DNA from: Larix sibirica
Taxonomy: Eukaryota; Streptophyta; Pinopsida; Pinales; Pinaceae
Direction: 5' to 3'
Assembly (NCBI GenBank): GCA_004151065.3
Contig: NWUY0300061715.1
Location: 17,438 to 47,144 of the forward strand
DNA length: 29,707 bases
In this document: in pieces, positions 11,477-20,720 of the stretch
Position numbering within the stretch: position 1 is the first letter of the stretch
Layout of the letters: every line of letters begins with the position of its first letter
The notes under the pieces: generated by a model
The model's database searches: none
Seen by the model: only the letters and a program-made list of their open reading frames with translations
Told to the model about the DNA's origin: nothing
Position numbers and translations under genes: made by a program

Positions 11477-11764
11477 CTAGGCTGCATTACTTATGTAATG
11501 GATTAACATTGCTTAATTAGGTCGATAAAATTATAATATACACTATGTGGTAATCAATTATACCCATGGCCTATGAAAAAACTGGGATGCAAATTACTCC
11601 ATGAATTTCCACTAAAACTATAAACAAGAATCTTGATCGGAACATCTCCCTTATCCTCAGGCACATGACCATAGTAGACTATGAAAGAGAAATCCCCACT
11701 AATCATTCACACCTAACAATTAACAAACATTTTACCCCAACCCTCACCCTCACCTCTGCCTCCA

Positions 11765-11985
11765 CTCCCACCCTCAATGAACTAGATATAATATATATAG
11801 AGTTTATTATTACATAATATTAGAATTTACTACTATATAATATTAATATATAGTATGTTAACATATACTATTATACATTTGATATATAGTATGTTAATAT
11901 ATAGATATTATGTTAAGCTTGTATATAATATATACATATATTATATTAATATATAATATTATACTATTAATAAAAAATTTAAAAA
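11765..11985. repeat. Very AT-rich TA-repeat tract
   Basis: About 200 bp is almost purely A and T, with nested ATATAT/TATATA words and short inverted repeats such as the repeated ATATATAGTATGTTAA-type phrase (about 11,850 and 11,883). It can fold on itself in many registers. Both strands carry short open frames here, which are low-complexity artefacts. Confidence 0.7.
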
Positions 11986-14668
11986 AAGGGAAAGACAAAT
12001 TGGGGGAAAATGGGGGAAATAAAATGGAGGAATTTTGCATACAGGCCAAGCAACATATTGAGAAATATGGTGCGGACCACTTGATGACCAATTGATTGGA
12101 ATGAGATCCAGTGTGGATCACTTGGCAATTTCCAATTGTTCAAGTTTAACAACTAACATTCATACCTTCTTTGCAAATTTCCTTTCCCCTATTTGTTATC
12201 AATTTTGTATTTCTGCAAATGCGTACTAGTGTATTTCTGGAATTTGAAATCAATTCATGTGTGATGAGTGTGCTCAAAGCATGAATGAGTTAATTTTCTA
12301 TATGGATTTGATGAATTAGTATAGCAAGGTCAAAGACTAGAATATTAATTGATTTCTTCAATATTGAAATGAGGTCATTATTCTTTGGTTGTGAAATCAT
12401 TGCTTTTTAAGATTGTTTTTCACTATTATTCCTTTGTAAATCGATTTGATATAACTTTTATCAACAACATTTGAGAAAGGATCATCGTGGACTGGTCAAA
12501 TTTGTGGATAGGGTTTTGGGGAAGCATATGGGAGACGTTTACATTGTTCAAATCAGCGTTAGATTTCACATCAAAAGTAACATCAAAATCCTTCGAATGA
12601 TCATGTACATGAAGGTTCGAGATCGAGGTTTTAGTTTCAAAATTTGGCATTCCAGTTGGTAAATGAAACAAGAGTCGTGGAAATCGAAGGCACTAGGGTG
12701 CAATTTCTCCTCTCCTTGCAATGTAGGTTCGTACTTTCTACTTGGATACTCATCTTAGATTAGTCTTAAAAACCCCGTACTGACCTCAGAATCAAGCTCA
12801 TCTTTGATTTCATGTTCACACATAGGCTCCTCACATCACTCATGGAAGCAGTTCTCATTAGGGTTACACCAAATCCCTAACCTATCATATTCATATTCAT
12901 GTTTTCCACAAGGGATCCCTCTAGATTCCAAACCAGCTTGGGTGTTCGCACTTAAGTCTTATTCCTTAGGGATTCTTCCCATGCTTACACGGAACCAAGA
13001 TCTAACTAGAGAAACAAAATAATCTAAGCATCTTCATCACTTGGCATTTGCTTCAGCCACGTATACCTAATGTTTTAGGAGCGACAACTATTTATTAAAC
13101 CTCCCAAATCCCACAAGAGATGACCATAATACACAGTCAATTATTATGTGAAAAGTTGCAAATCACATCTCTATGGCCCTTCTATATTTTGATTCAATCT
13201 TGAATTTAAAGATCAATTATTTCCTGTGTGTAACTACATCACTAATTTCTACTATTTGTATATTTTATATTACTAGAGCTATCTCACAAGTAACCTGATT
13301 CTACTATAGGTTTCTTGGTAAATGGTACCTGTTATATCAAGATCATTTTGTGCCATCTAGGTTGTGATAAGTCACATAGGGTGAGCAGGGCCTTGTCATA
13401 AAATTGAAGTCTTAATGAACCAACTTGGCTCAACTATTCCTAATATCTTTGGAGTAGGTGTATACGGGTGCAAATGTAAGTTTCCAAGTGGGATTTAAAC
13501 TAATAAATCCATGCAAGTACACATGTGATCCATAAGGTAAGATCCCATGTCAAATTGGGGAAAGCTATCATCTAAGGGAATTTTAGCTTCTTGATTGCTC
13601 TGAATGATTTTATTGGATATGATGTATGCCTAGTTAAAAATAGCTTTTTCTTTATCACTCCATACATGATGGGGACCCAAGTTAGCCATATACACTGGGT
13701 GTCTGGTATCCCATACAAATGGTTTATTAGCATAGATAAATCTCATATTTACTCTTGTAGATTCCTGACTAAGTACACATTGCTTGTGGTTCTTATGAAG
13801 GCTTTAGTTGGGAGCCACCACTCTTTCAAAATGTCGTTAACATTATGATATTTTCCAAATTATTGCAGTGATGCTACACTCATAGACATTATGGGAGGTG
13901 GAAACTTACACCTTCTTTAAATATTTGCACCAATTAATTACCCAATGACATCATTGATCTACAACTTGAAAGTGTGGATGAGAGCGTCAACATTTTCGAT
14001 TAGACTATTTATCATGTTTCCACAAGGAAATAACTTCTATAGTTGCCTCTTTGTAGAGACACGAGATCCTTATATTCAAATATTTGTGCCCTTCTCCTTG
14101 GTCCTTTTTCCTATTGTTTGTGATTTGTGGAGGCTTGACACCATTGTACATGTGATATTACTACATGGGATTTGTAGAGATGTTTGGTAGAAATACCATT
14201 TCCATGAAAAAGGTATATGGGTCTAGTGGTTGTGCTTTCTATCTCCTATAAATAAATCTAAAAATAATAAGTGAAACCTCCATGAGATCTTTCTTATGGA
14301 TGTCCTCTAGCTAATAACTAAATGGGTTTCCTTACTACAATCAATTTTACAAGTTTTAATACAATATGCACAAACTTGAATATTGAAAAGGTATAATATG
14401 ATTTTTTAATCCAAATAATTGAAAAAATGCAAGACGTGTGATCAATTGAACCATACACAATCATTTATACCTTAATCTTGCATTTGGATTAATCTAATGG
14501 TGTGTCTATTGTCCTTTCATTTCTTGGTACATTGAATCTACCCATTATTGGATTTATGGTTATACTAAGGGGGGGTGAATTTGTATAACGTACTTCTTTT
14601 TCTTTACTCTTTCTTCAAACAATTCATAATAATAAGCACAAGTAGTCTCAAACCTAAGAACACAAGAT
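11986..14668. other. AT-rich stretch with no recognisable gene
   Basis: I see no family I can name. Short open frames occur at 12,426-12,671 (minus), 12,804-13,022 (plus), 13,591-13,848 (plus) and 13,945-14,190 (plus), but none has recognisable motifs. The 12,426-13,020 part is less A/T-rich than its surroundings. Read on the minus strand it gives two adjacent stretches with acidic, His-rich composition, which could be a remnant of an unknown coding region. A GGGGGGG-TGAAT word near 14,570 (CTAAGGGGGGGTGAAT) resembles a phrase common in plant copia-type LTRs. The rest could be the interior of the CACTA-like element. Confidence 0.3.
12426..13020 (-). other. Possible unknown coding remnant
   Basis: The minus strand carries an 81-residue open frame (12,671-12,426: MFHLPTGMPNFETKTSISNL onward). 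Immediately upstream, in another frame, is a polar stretch including CGKHEYEYDRLGIWCNPNEN (around 12,920-12,860). Codon-like composition and low A/T content relative to the flanks are the only support. No domain, signal peptide or membrane segment is recognised. It may equally be repeat DNA. Confidence 0.2.
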
Positions 14669-14669
14669 N
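14669..14669. other. Undetermined base (N)
   Basis: A single ambiguous base sits exactly one position before the second copy of the AAGTGACnCAACTAAAAATG repeat. It could be a base-call ambiguity or a join made within a repeat. Confidence 0.9.
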
Positions 14670-14712
14670 TAAGTGACCCAACTAAAAATGACTAATTTAG
14701 TCATCTACTTTA
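14670..14712 (+). repeat. Second copy of the CACTA-type subterminal repeat
   Basis: The sequence contains AAGTGACCCAACTAAAAATG followed by ACTAATTTAGTCAT, the same two motifs found at 11,260-11,301. The orientation is direct relative to the first copy. It is either an internal subterminal repeat, a separate CACTA fragment, or a product of misassembly at the preceding N. Confidence 0.5.
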
Positions 14713-14808
14713 AAGTTATGTCATGTTATTTCAAATTAGGTGAAATGGACGAAAGCCATCAGCAATATTGAGATAGAAGGGAAAAAAATCACGCTCAATC
14801 AATGACAT

Positions 14809-14854
14809 TAGCATACCCTAGGCGAGCACACTAGCATACCCTAGGCGAGCACAT
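14809..14854 (+). repeat. Two-copy 23-bp tandem repeat
   Basis: Two adjacent units read TAGCATACCCTAGGCGAGCA plus CAC and the same 20 bases plus CAT (14,809-14,831 and 14,832-14,854), differing at one position. It sits immediately before the carbonic-anhydrase-like exon. Near identity suggests a recent local duplication. Confidence 0.9.
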
Positions 14855-14855
14855 T

Positions 14856-15060
14856 GTAGATGGAGAACAGTACAATCTCAAAACCCTATTTCGATCCCTA
14901 CTACACTAAAATATCTTTTGTGATTAATGTGTTGCCCAAGGGTTTGCATTGAAACAAGCATCCCTTGTAAATCCATCTAGTGCACCAAGTAGAGGACGAC
15001 AAAATCGTTGTGGTTGGAATCCTTTACAAGTTTGGCAGGCCTGACACTTTCCTTGTAGAG
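14856..15060 (+). pseudogene. Alpha-carbonic-anhydrase-like exon remnant
   Basis: Alpha-type carbonic anhydrases hydrate CO2, and in plants they are usually secreted or plastid proteins. The firm part is 14,971-15,060, which reads IHLVHQVEDDKIVVV followed by GILYKFGRPDTFLVE. This matches the family block 'E-x-H-x-V-H ... +AV+GVLYK-G-x-x-x-F-L', containing a zinc-ligand His strand and the strand after it. The codon just before IHLVH is TAA (14,968-14,970), where the family usually has Glu (GAA). Upstream, VDGEQYNLK at 14,856-14,882 resembles the family's 'NG-x-x-Y-x-L' strand. The expected HWH zinc-ligand segment between them is not readable. A GT donor follows at 15,061 (GTATAT). Only this one exon is seen, so it is a fragment, not a gene. 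Confidence 0.6.
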
Positions 15061-15106
15061 GTATATTTAGATATCAATTATCATTTTGCATTGTACGTGA
15101 TATATT

Positions 15107-15209
15107 GGCTTGTGGGTAGGGTTTAGTATCCTGCAATATTTTTTATCCCACCAATGGTTCGCATTCCCTTCGACCTGAAGCAAAGGATCAAGGTTGTGGT
15201 GAAAATACA
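15107..15209 (+). repeat. Direct repeat of about 105 bp, copy 1
   Basis: The block starts GGCTTGTGGGTAGGG, contains ATCCTGCAATATTTT, and ends GGTGAAAATACA. It recurs at 15,639-15,752 in the same orientation with about 11 extra bases in the middle. The two copies are 430 bp apart. From TGTGGG to ATACA each copy has TG...CA ends, as in a miniature LTR element, but similarity continues a few bases outside TG and no target duplication is seen. The identity is unknown. Confidence 0.75.
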
Positions 15210-15638
15210 GGCCTGCTAACAATGTTGTGGAGAGGCACCTTTGCAAGCTCAATATCTCACTCATTAGAACTAGGATCTCGCTTACTAAGATATGGATCTC
15301 GATATGTATCTGTATATGTTACAGGTTGGGGATTTTGCTAATTGTGGTCATAGGTAAATGGAATGGTACTAGCAACTTAACCGTTTGCTCTAGTATTTTA
15401 GGATGTTGTCAGTATTTTACTTTATTTGTGAGGCTCTTGTCCAAAGCTTTCTCTTGGACAACTGTAACCTTCATCTTGCAAGCTCACTAGTTTTACTCAG
15501 AGGAATAGTGTACTCATAATTTAATGTATCTAGGGTTTGATTCATTTTTAGTTGTCGACAAGGAGACCAAATAATGTGGTTCCTTTTAGTATCTGAACAT
15601 GAAGGTGAGGCTCTTGAATTTTTATCACTCCACTCGAT
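15210..15638. other. Spacer between the two 105-bp direct repeats
   Basis: About 430 bp with no recognisable coding sequence. GATCTCG-type words recur around 15,272-15,302, and a GAGGCTCTTG word appears at about 15,430 and again at about 15,607. If the flanking repeats were miniature LTRs this would be the internal region, but no primer-binding site is apparent. Confidence 0.3.
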
Positions 15639-15752
15639 GGCTTGTGGGTAGGGATTATTATCCTGCAATATTTTGTATCTCGCCAAATAGCCAGCCAATT
15701 GTTCTTATTCCCTATGACCTAAGGAAAAGGATCAAGGCGTGGTGAAAATACA
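15639..15752 (+). repeat. Direct repeat of about 105 bp, copy 2
   Basis: Second copy of the block at 15,107-15,209: GGCTTGTGGGTAGGG, then ATCCTGCAATATTTT, ending GGTGAAAATACA. It has about a dozen substitutions and a short insertion around 15,680. The 250 bp that follow, up to the EHD exon at 16,006, contain an open frame (15,739-16,005) with a Pro-rich stretch but no recognisable domain. Confidence 0.75.
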
Positions 15753-16005
15753 ACTTTTGGTCAAGCACATCATAATGGAGTATTTAATAAAGGCTTTAAA
15801 TCTCAAGAGTGACACCCAGGTGGTATGGTCTTCGACTGGGTCTCGGTATCGATCTTTTTCATCCAACTCTGGCTATCAAATTGTTGGAAGGGAAGTCACA
15901 GTCCCCCCACTGCCACCCCTACTCAGCAACCCTATTCCAAATGACACTATGTTTTATGGGAAGGATGTGAGGCAGCCCTTGGCTCTATTAAATAATTATT
16001 CCTAG

Positions 16006-16223
16006 TGATCATTTTACCTTTGTGGGTATATCAAGAGTTCTTGTTGTAGAGAACTCAACGCAACTATGACTTCACCAGTGTCACTTCATGGTTTGCAACA
16101 AAGTATGATCTTATTCTTCTATTTTTTTATCTAAAGGATATTAGTGATGAGTTGAAGCATGTTTTTGGATCTCTTCATGGCCACGATGAAAAGATAAGAA
16201 TGGTTCTCAACAAAGTTGATCAG
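16006..16223 (+). pseudogene. EHD pseudo-exon 1: G3 to G4 region
   Basis: The sequence reads DHFTFV, then GISR (16,025-16,036) where the family has the G3 motif DTPG, then VLVVE. After a gap of about 8 nt that changes the frame it gives TQRNYDFTSVTSWFATKYDL, ILLFFYLKDISDELKHVF and GSLHGHDEKIRMVLNKVDQ. The G4 motif NKxD is intact (NKVD). About two codons are missing between LLLF and DISDE. The likely acceptor is CTAG at 16,002-16,005. The donor position after GATCAG has TT instead of GT, so splicing would fail. The match to EHD over more than 50 residues is strong. Confidence 0.85.
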
Positions 16224-16323
16224 TTGATACATAGCATGTGGGCTTGTTTTCGCTCAGTTCCGCTTTCCTCAAAATGAAGTTCTATATTCTTGGGTTCAAT
16301 TTGTCTCCTAATTCATTGTAAAT

Positions 16324-16415
16324 GTCACTTCGCAACTAATGAGGGTATATGAAGCTTTGATGTGGTCCCTAGGGAAAGTATTGAATACTCCTAAAGTTAC
16401 AAGGGTATATATTGG
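16324..16415 (+). pseudogene. EHD pseudo-exon 2
   Basis: Thirty codons plus two bases read VTSQLMRVYEALMWSLGKVL followed by NTPKVTRVYI-G, the conserved EHD segment after the G4 motif. There are no stops in this exon. A consensus donor GTAAGTG follows at 16,416, splitting the Gly codon (GG|). The acceptor side lacks AG (AAATGTC at 16,321-16,327). The next exon resumes 5.9 kb away in the matching phase. Confidence 0.85.
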
Positions 16416-16757
16416 GTAAGTGTTTTTTGTTCCTTTTTATGGGTCCACATACGCGCTTGTCTAGGTATCATGTTATTCTTTTCTAAATGATGCATGTATT
16501 TGGCATTGTTCTATTGAGAAGCTAGTTATAAAATTGTGATGTAAGATGTCTCCTTTTTTTAGAGATACTCCTTTCCATATTTATAATCGTACCCACTAAG
16601 AGTTTTGAACTTGGGTCTCCACATTAATATAAGCATAATCACTTGGAAAGAGATCACCTCGCTACTTGCCGATAGAAAACCCAGAAAACATAAATTGTAT
16701 ATCTCTAGAGGTGAGCTTGCACAAAAAATTTCTTTAAAATTAAAAGAGGGAAATCCC

Positions 16758-16844
16758 GGTGAAGATGGAGATGATATAAAATTAGGGCATACATCTGCTA
16801 ATTTGACCTTTACTCCTCCCTCTTTAAATGAGAAAGGATTACTA
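16758..16844 (+). repeat. 87-bp direct repeat, copy 1 (copy 2 at 17,261-17,346)
   Basis: GGTGAAGATGGAGATGATAT, then TAATTTGACCTTTACTCCTC and CCTCTTTAAATG-GAAGGATTACTA, recur at 17,261-17,346 with roughly eight differences. The copies are 503 bp apart in the same orientation. They could be two ends of a small element or a local duplication. The first copy lies inside an open frame (16,605-16,964), the second does not. Confidence 0.85.
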
Positions 16845-17260
16845 TTTTTATTACGACGTTCTTATAAAAAATTACTTATATTGGGGGGGGTTCTCTTGGA
16901 TTTGTCAAGCTTCGATACTTTCTTAGATATCTGGTACATTTCCAAGGAGCAACAAACAACTTAGAATGCACTAGCATTTGTCAAGTTTAAATACTTGCTT
17001 GGAAAATTGCCTTAGAGACTTGGCTTGGACCATGGCCAAGGGGAAACAAATGTTTAGAACACACTGGCTTTGTAAATCTTAGATCCAGGCCAAGGAGGTA
17101 AGAAACAAAAAAGCAAGAACCTATACCATCCCAGTCGTAACTCCATATAACTCTTTCTTGAACCATTTATTGAACTCTTTCCTTAACTACTCTTGATCCA
17201 GTTTGAATTTCACCAGTTTCACTCATCTTATCAGATGGTGTTATTATATGATAAATATCT

Positions 17261-17346
17261 GGTGAAGATGGAGATGATATAAAATCAAGGTAGACTTATT
17301 CTAATTTGACCTTTACTCCTCCCTCTTTAAATGGGGAAGGATTACT
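17261..17346 (+). repeat. 87-bp direct repeat, copy 2
   Basis: Second copy of the 16,758-16,844 block, same strand, with about eight substitutions and a one-base length difference. Confidence 0.85.
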
Positions 17347-17440
17347 AAACAACCAAAGTTAGGATGGGAGAGAGCCTTCCAGTAGTGGACAAGCTGTCAA
17401 AGAAGCTAAAACAACCACTAACAAGGGAAGTGCTAATTAA

Positions 17441-17635
17441 GATGGTTCAGGATTAGAATAACTACTTTGAATTTCTCGATTGTTCTCAAAACATTACAGA
17501 AAATTGAAGATGGTTCATGAATAGAATTACTTTTGGTTTCTAGGTTGCTCTCGAAACATTGCAGAAAAGTGAAGTTGGTTCAGGAATAGGATAAGTACTT
17601 TGTGTTTAATGGATGCCCTTGAAATATTGCAAAAA
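17441..17635 (+). repeat. Three imperfect tandem units of about 66 bp
   Basis: Units begin GATGGTTCAGGATTAGAATA (17,441), GATGGTTCATGAATAGAATT (17,509) and GTTGGTTCAGGAATAGGATA (17,574). Each continues through a TTTCT-GTTGCTC-type phrase to an AAACATT(A/G)CAGAAAA-type end. Spacing is 68 and 65 bp. The units differ from one another at roughly one position in five, so the array is old. Confidence 0.8.
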
Positions 17636-17989
17636 GGGTCTTTGGAAAGTTTTTTGAGTGCACAACATTTCAACTATCAAGGTTTTAGTGTACACAACAA
17701 GGTCTTCAAAGTTTTAGGGGGGCCATCAGGAAAACTAATTTTTCAAATTATGGCAAGTTGAAATTTCCACCACAAATCTCTTTTATGATGCATGGATTCC
17801 GGATAAGTTGGCTTCTTGAATGTTAAAAAGCATCAAGGTCAACGAACTAAATAGTAAACACACTGCCAACTTAATCTATGGATATTATTTTCTTCTATAC
17901 ATTTGTTCCTCACCTAAATGTAGAGGTTGCATCTTAAAGAGATTTTATAGTCAAAGCATCAATTTCCTCTCAACTAAGTTTTCATGGTC

Positions 17990-20140
17990 AAAAGCTCTGT
18001 AATATATTGCAGGTTGAAAAGCAACAAGGTGAACATCTAGCCTACGTCGGTTTGGCTTTAGAAGCAAATACATTCAGTTTTGAAATGCAAAAACAAGATC
18101 CCCAATCCAGTCATGTCCTGAAATTTCTAAGGATAGAAAAGCCAAAGGTGCAAAAATCAGAGCCAAACTCCACTGGACTTGAGTGCAGGGATAAGTTAAT
18201 TAAATTAATCTTTCGGGCTCTTAAACAAAAGCAAAATTTTGAGGACATCAAAACCATCAGAACTGAGAAAGGTAAGCTCATTAAATATAAAGAGATTCTT
18301 CAAAATCTTGTAGCCTACTACAAACTATATACCACACCCAACACTCTAATGGCCCATGGGAACTCTGAAGAATAGGCCTTGAATCAATGTTTACAAGTTA
18401 TCCCTTCCAAAATTTATCCTAATGTTATAGAGGCTTGTGAGTTGAACATCTCACCAGAGGAACTTAACATGACCTTAGATAATATGGCTTACGGTATAAC
18501 TCTAGGAATGGATCAACTCCCATATGAATTCTATAAAGCCACTTGGGAGTTTGATGGGCCTGTCTTGCTGAAAATTTACAACAAAGTCTTGCCTCTTGAG
18601 AGTCAATTCACTTGGCACTATGATTAATTATTAATCGAACACAAATTAAACTTGTCCCAAATGAGGTGACCCTAAACTAATCTCCAACTGGAGACAAATC
18701 ACTTTACTAAACAACAATTATAAAACCCTCGCTAAATCCCTTTCGAGGAAAATTAAATTTATCCTTAAAAGCCGCTTCTGAACCCTTTTGGTTTTTTTAG
18801 ATCCATCAGGCAATGTTTCCCTCTAGCCGAGGCCTAATATGTGTTGGCTACTAATGTTTGGTTTACCATTTTGAGCACGACCAATGCAGGGATCATCATG
18901 GGAATTTAACTGCTCCAAACTAAAAAACAATTCATGTATGTTGCTCTTCTTGCCAATGCCTTTCCAAAAGGCATATAGCTTTTTGACCAACATTTTTCGA
19001 AACCTTCTTATAGAGACCTAGAGACGGTTACCATACTCAAATGGGATATCTGTCACCTTAGCAGGCATGAGGAACTTGGATTTAGTGATGTTTCCAAGCA
19101 ATGTGGAGCCATTTATACTAAATGGATTGATAGGGCCATCCAAGGCAACAAAAGCTAAACAATTCTTCGGAGGCATGACATGGCTAAAGGAACTCCTTAT
19201 ATGTGTGATACAAATGCCATAATATCCTCAATAGGTATCAAAGTAGGAAGGTATGTTGTGTTTAGGTAGCTTGGAAAAGGTATAATCCCTTTCTTGTGTG
19301 ATGGAAAAATGATTCTATGAGAGGCTATTCTGCAAACAAACTGTCTATATGGTGGGTTAATCCTTTGATATCAATGATAAGTGTTTTGTCAAAGATCCTT
19401 GGAATAAGAGAAAAAGGCTCGATAAAGAGGACCTTTTAACCAATGTGTAGGATTACAAGAGGAGTGACTTCCTTTAATGAGAAAATCTTAAGAAGAATTC
19501 CAATTACAAACCTACATCCGAAGGTTTTTGAACTATTACCTCAGTACACACTTGCCAAGCTAGCAATGAAGAATTATGAGACCTAGTGGAGACATTGGAT
19601 ATGGAAGTTCTCCACACATCTTTCCTCTATATTTATTGCTCACCTTAATAATTCTTTGAGAGCCCTTCTGAGACAACTAGAAAATTGTACAAAAGATGGA
19701 GATGTGTGGCTCCTACTGCAATCTGGTTATCATATTTCAAATAGTTGTGGAAAACTCACCCGGAACCCAAAAATGCCTCCTTTGTATGTCCCCTTTTACA
19801 TAAAGATCTCCCTAACAGAGATGGGTTATCTACAAAGAAGAATAACATCCCACAGTATTCGTTGTGTCAAAGGAAGAGTCGGCTTTGCATCTCTTTTTAT
19901 TTTTCCCCTTAGCCAAGTCTGCATGGACTTAAATCACCGCCTTGTCCAATCCTTCCTATACTCCCACTTAGATTGGTTGTCAACGTTGTAAGAGTTACCA
20001 CACATTGATCTATAACCTTTTCACTTTGTGTGACAATTGCTAAGAGTGGGGATCTTCTACTACATTTGGAAGCATTGCAATAATTTGTTTTGTATGGGGC
20101 TTCACCCTTGTTATATTTCAACCATTAATTATAAAAAACA
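17990..20140 (+). mobile_element. LINE C: heavily decayed plus-strand LINE inside the EHD intron
   Basis: Plus-strand ORF2 remnants occur in order. IKLIFRALKQKQNFEDIKTI and KLIKYKEILQNLVAYYKLYT lie at about 18,195-18,335. The RT N-terminal block ISPEELNMTLDNMAYGITLG then MDQLPYEFYKATWEFDGPVL is at 18,450-18,570. NYKTLAKSLSRKIKFIL is near 18,715-18,770, and a C-terminal zf-RVT-like stretch is around 19,740-19,960 (KNASFVCLLLHKDLPNRDGL in one frame). The RT catalytic YADD/FVDD block is not readable, and the middle (18,790-19,600) is badly shuffled or deleted. ORF1 and endonuclease are missing. It belongs to a different LINE lineage from A and B by wording. Boundaries are approximate and no poly(A) or target duplication was found. 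Confidence 0.75.
18007..18627 (+). pseudogene. LINE C RT N-terminal region, two adjoining open pieces
   Basis: Two in-phase pieces (18,007-18,375 and 18,379-18,627) separated by one TAG give about 200 residues of the region before and at the start of the reverse transcriptase. The second piece carries the 'G-x-D-x-L-P-x-E-F-Y-K' box, where the usual GPDG reads GMDQ. The first piece has the 'FFRALKQKQ ... IKTI' box that precedes RT in LINE ORF2. This is the best-preserved part of LINE C. Confidence 0.75.
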
Positions 20141-20550
20141 GTAATTTACTGGTGCACTCTTCAGATATATGCACAAGCAAACAATGTTCATATTGAGCCA
20201 ACCACCTGATTGAGCTTTTAGAGCATTGGGGGTTTTCCACTTGCACTTCAACTGAGAACCCCCCAACATCAATGGCCAAGGAGGAGGAATAATATAGCTT
20301 GCTTATCCCAAACGAGAAAGAAAACTGAGCAAAGGTGGTTCAGGAGTAAATATTGAGAAAGCTATTGTGGCAGGGCGACATACTAAGCCCTCAAACATGA
20401 AGAGACCCCAGGATCTCATGAATCCTTTGAATCATATGTCTACCTTAGGATTGCTACCTTTCAACAAAGGATTTAATTTGAACTGTTTCTATGTCACATT
20501 GGACTTTGAGCCAAAACCCTCTTTTTTCAATATTTTTTTCTCTTGGCCGT
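20141..20550. other. Unassigned intronic DNA right of LINE C
   Basis: No recognisable coding or RNA gene. An open frame at 20,367-20,564 has no known motif. It is probably repeat-derived. Confidence 0.3.
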
Positions 20551-20554
20551 CAAT

Positions 20555-20720
20555 GTTGGACTAGTTTTGTTTGTTTTTTTGGACCCAACAAACTTGTGGT
20601 TTAGCATGTTAAATATCAGTCTGCCCCGTGGCACTAGCTAGTGTGGGATTCTCCCTCTCTCTATAAAAGAGGGAGGGGGAGATTTTGATGGTGTGAGTAG
20701 GTGATATTTTCAATAAATAG
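20555..20720 (+). promoter_or_regulatory. LTR-like or promoter-like segment with TATA box and palindromes
   Basis: Starting at TGTTGGACTAG (about 20,555), the segment contains a perfect 12-bp palindrome CACTAGCTAGTG (20,632-20,643). It is followed by an inverted repeat TCCCTCT...AGAGGGA (about 20,652-20,675) whose loop holds CTATAAA. A TG start followed by a TATA-type box is what a retroelement LTR looks like, so a solo or truncated LTR is possible. No CA end or target duplication could be set. No gene follows that it could drive. Confidence 0.3.

Larger units (their letters stand above)
16416..17990. other. Left part of the swollen EHD intron; repeats but no gene
   Basis: The intron starts with a good donor. 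It contains a sequence near 16,597-16,680 (TTTTGAACTTGGGTCTCCAC and following) reminiscent of the antisense tRNA-like phrases common in plant repeats, an open frame at 16,605-16,964 with no known domain, an 87-bp direct repeat pair and a three-unit 66-bp tandem repeat (both listed separately). I see no host exon here. Confidence 0.5.

Noticed and set aside
12220-12235. TACTAGTG at 12,223-12,230 as the right end of the CACTA element
   Set aside because: The bases inside it do not match the inverted CCAAATTCTATTAGTG expected from the left end, and the flank is TAT, not TTT.
14205-14245. GGTCTAGTGGTTG, similar to an RNA polymerase III A box, suggesting a tRNA gene or SINE
   Set aside because: No B box (GGTTCGAATCC-like) at the right distance, no foldable acceptor or T arm, and no poly(A) tail downstream.
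15107-15752. Calling the 105-bp repeats TRIM LTRs outright
   Set aside because: Despite TG/CA-like ends, similarity extends outside them and no primer site, polypurine tract or target duplication is visible.
15739-16005. 88-codon frame directly before the EHD exon as the preceding EHD exon (P-loop)
   Set aside because: No GQYSTGKT-type P-loop or other EHD block can be read in any frame, so it is treated as repeat or intron DNA.
16590-16680. GAACTTGGGTCTCC phrase, like a reverse-complement B box of a tRNA-derived repeat
   Set aside because: No matching A-box complement at tRNA spacing and no cloverleaf. Kept only as a remark on the intron.
20650-20680. TCCCTCT...AGAGGGA hairpin as a transcription terminator
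   Set aside because: Hairpin terminators are bacterial. In this plant context the stem surrounds a TATA-type box and is better seen as LTR-like or incidental.
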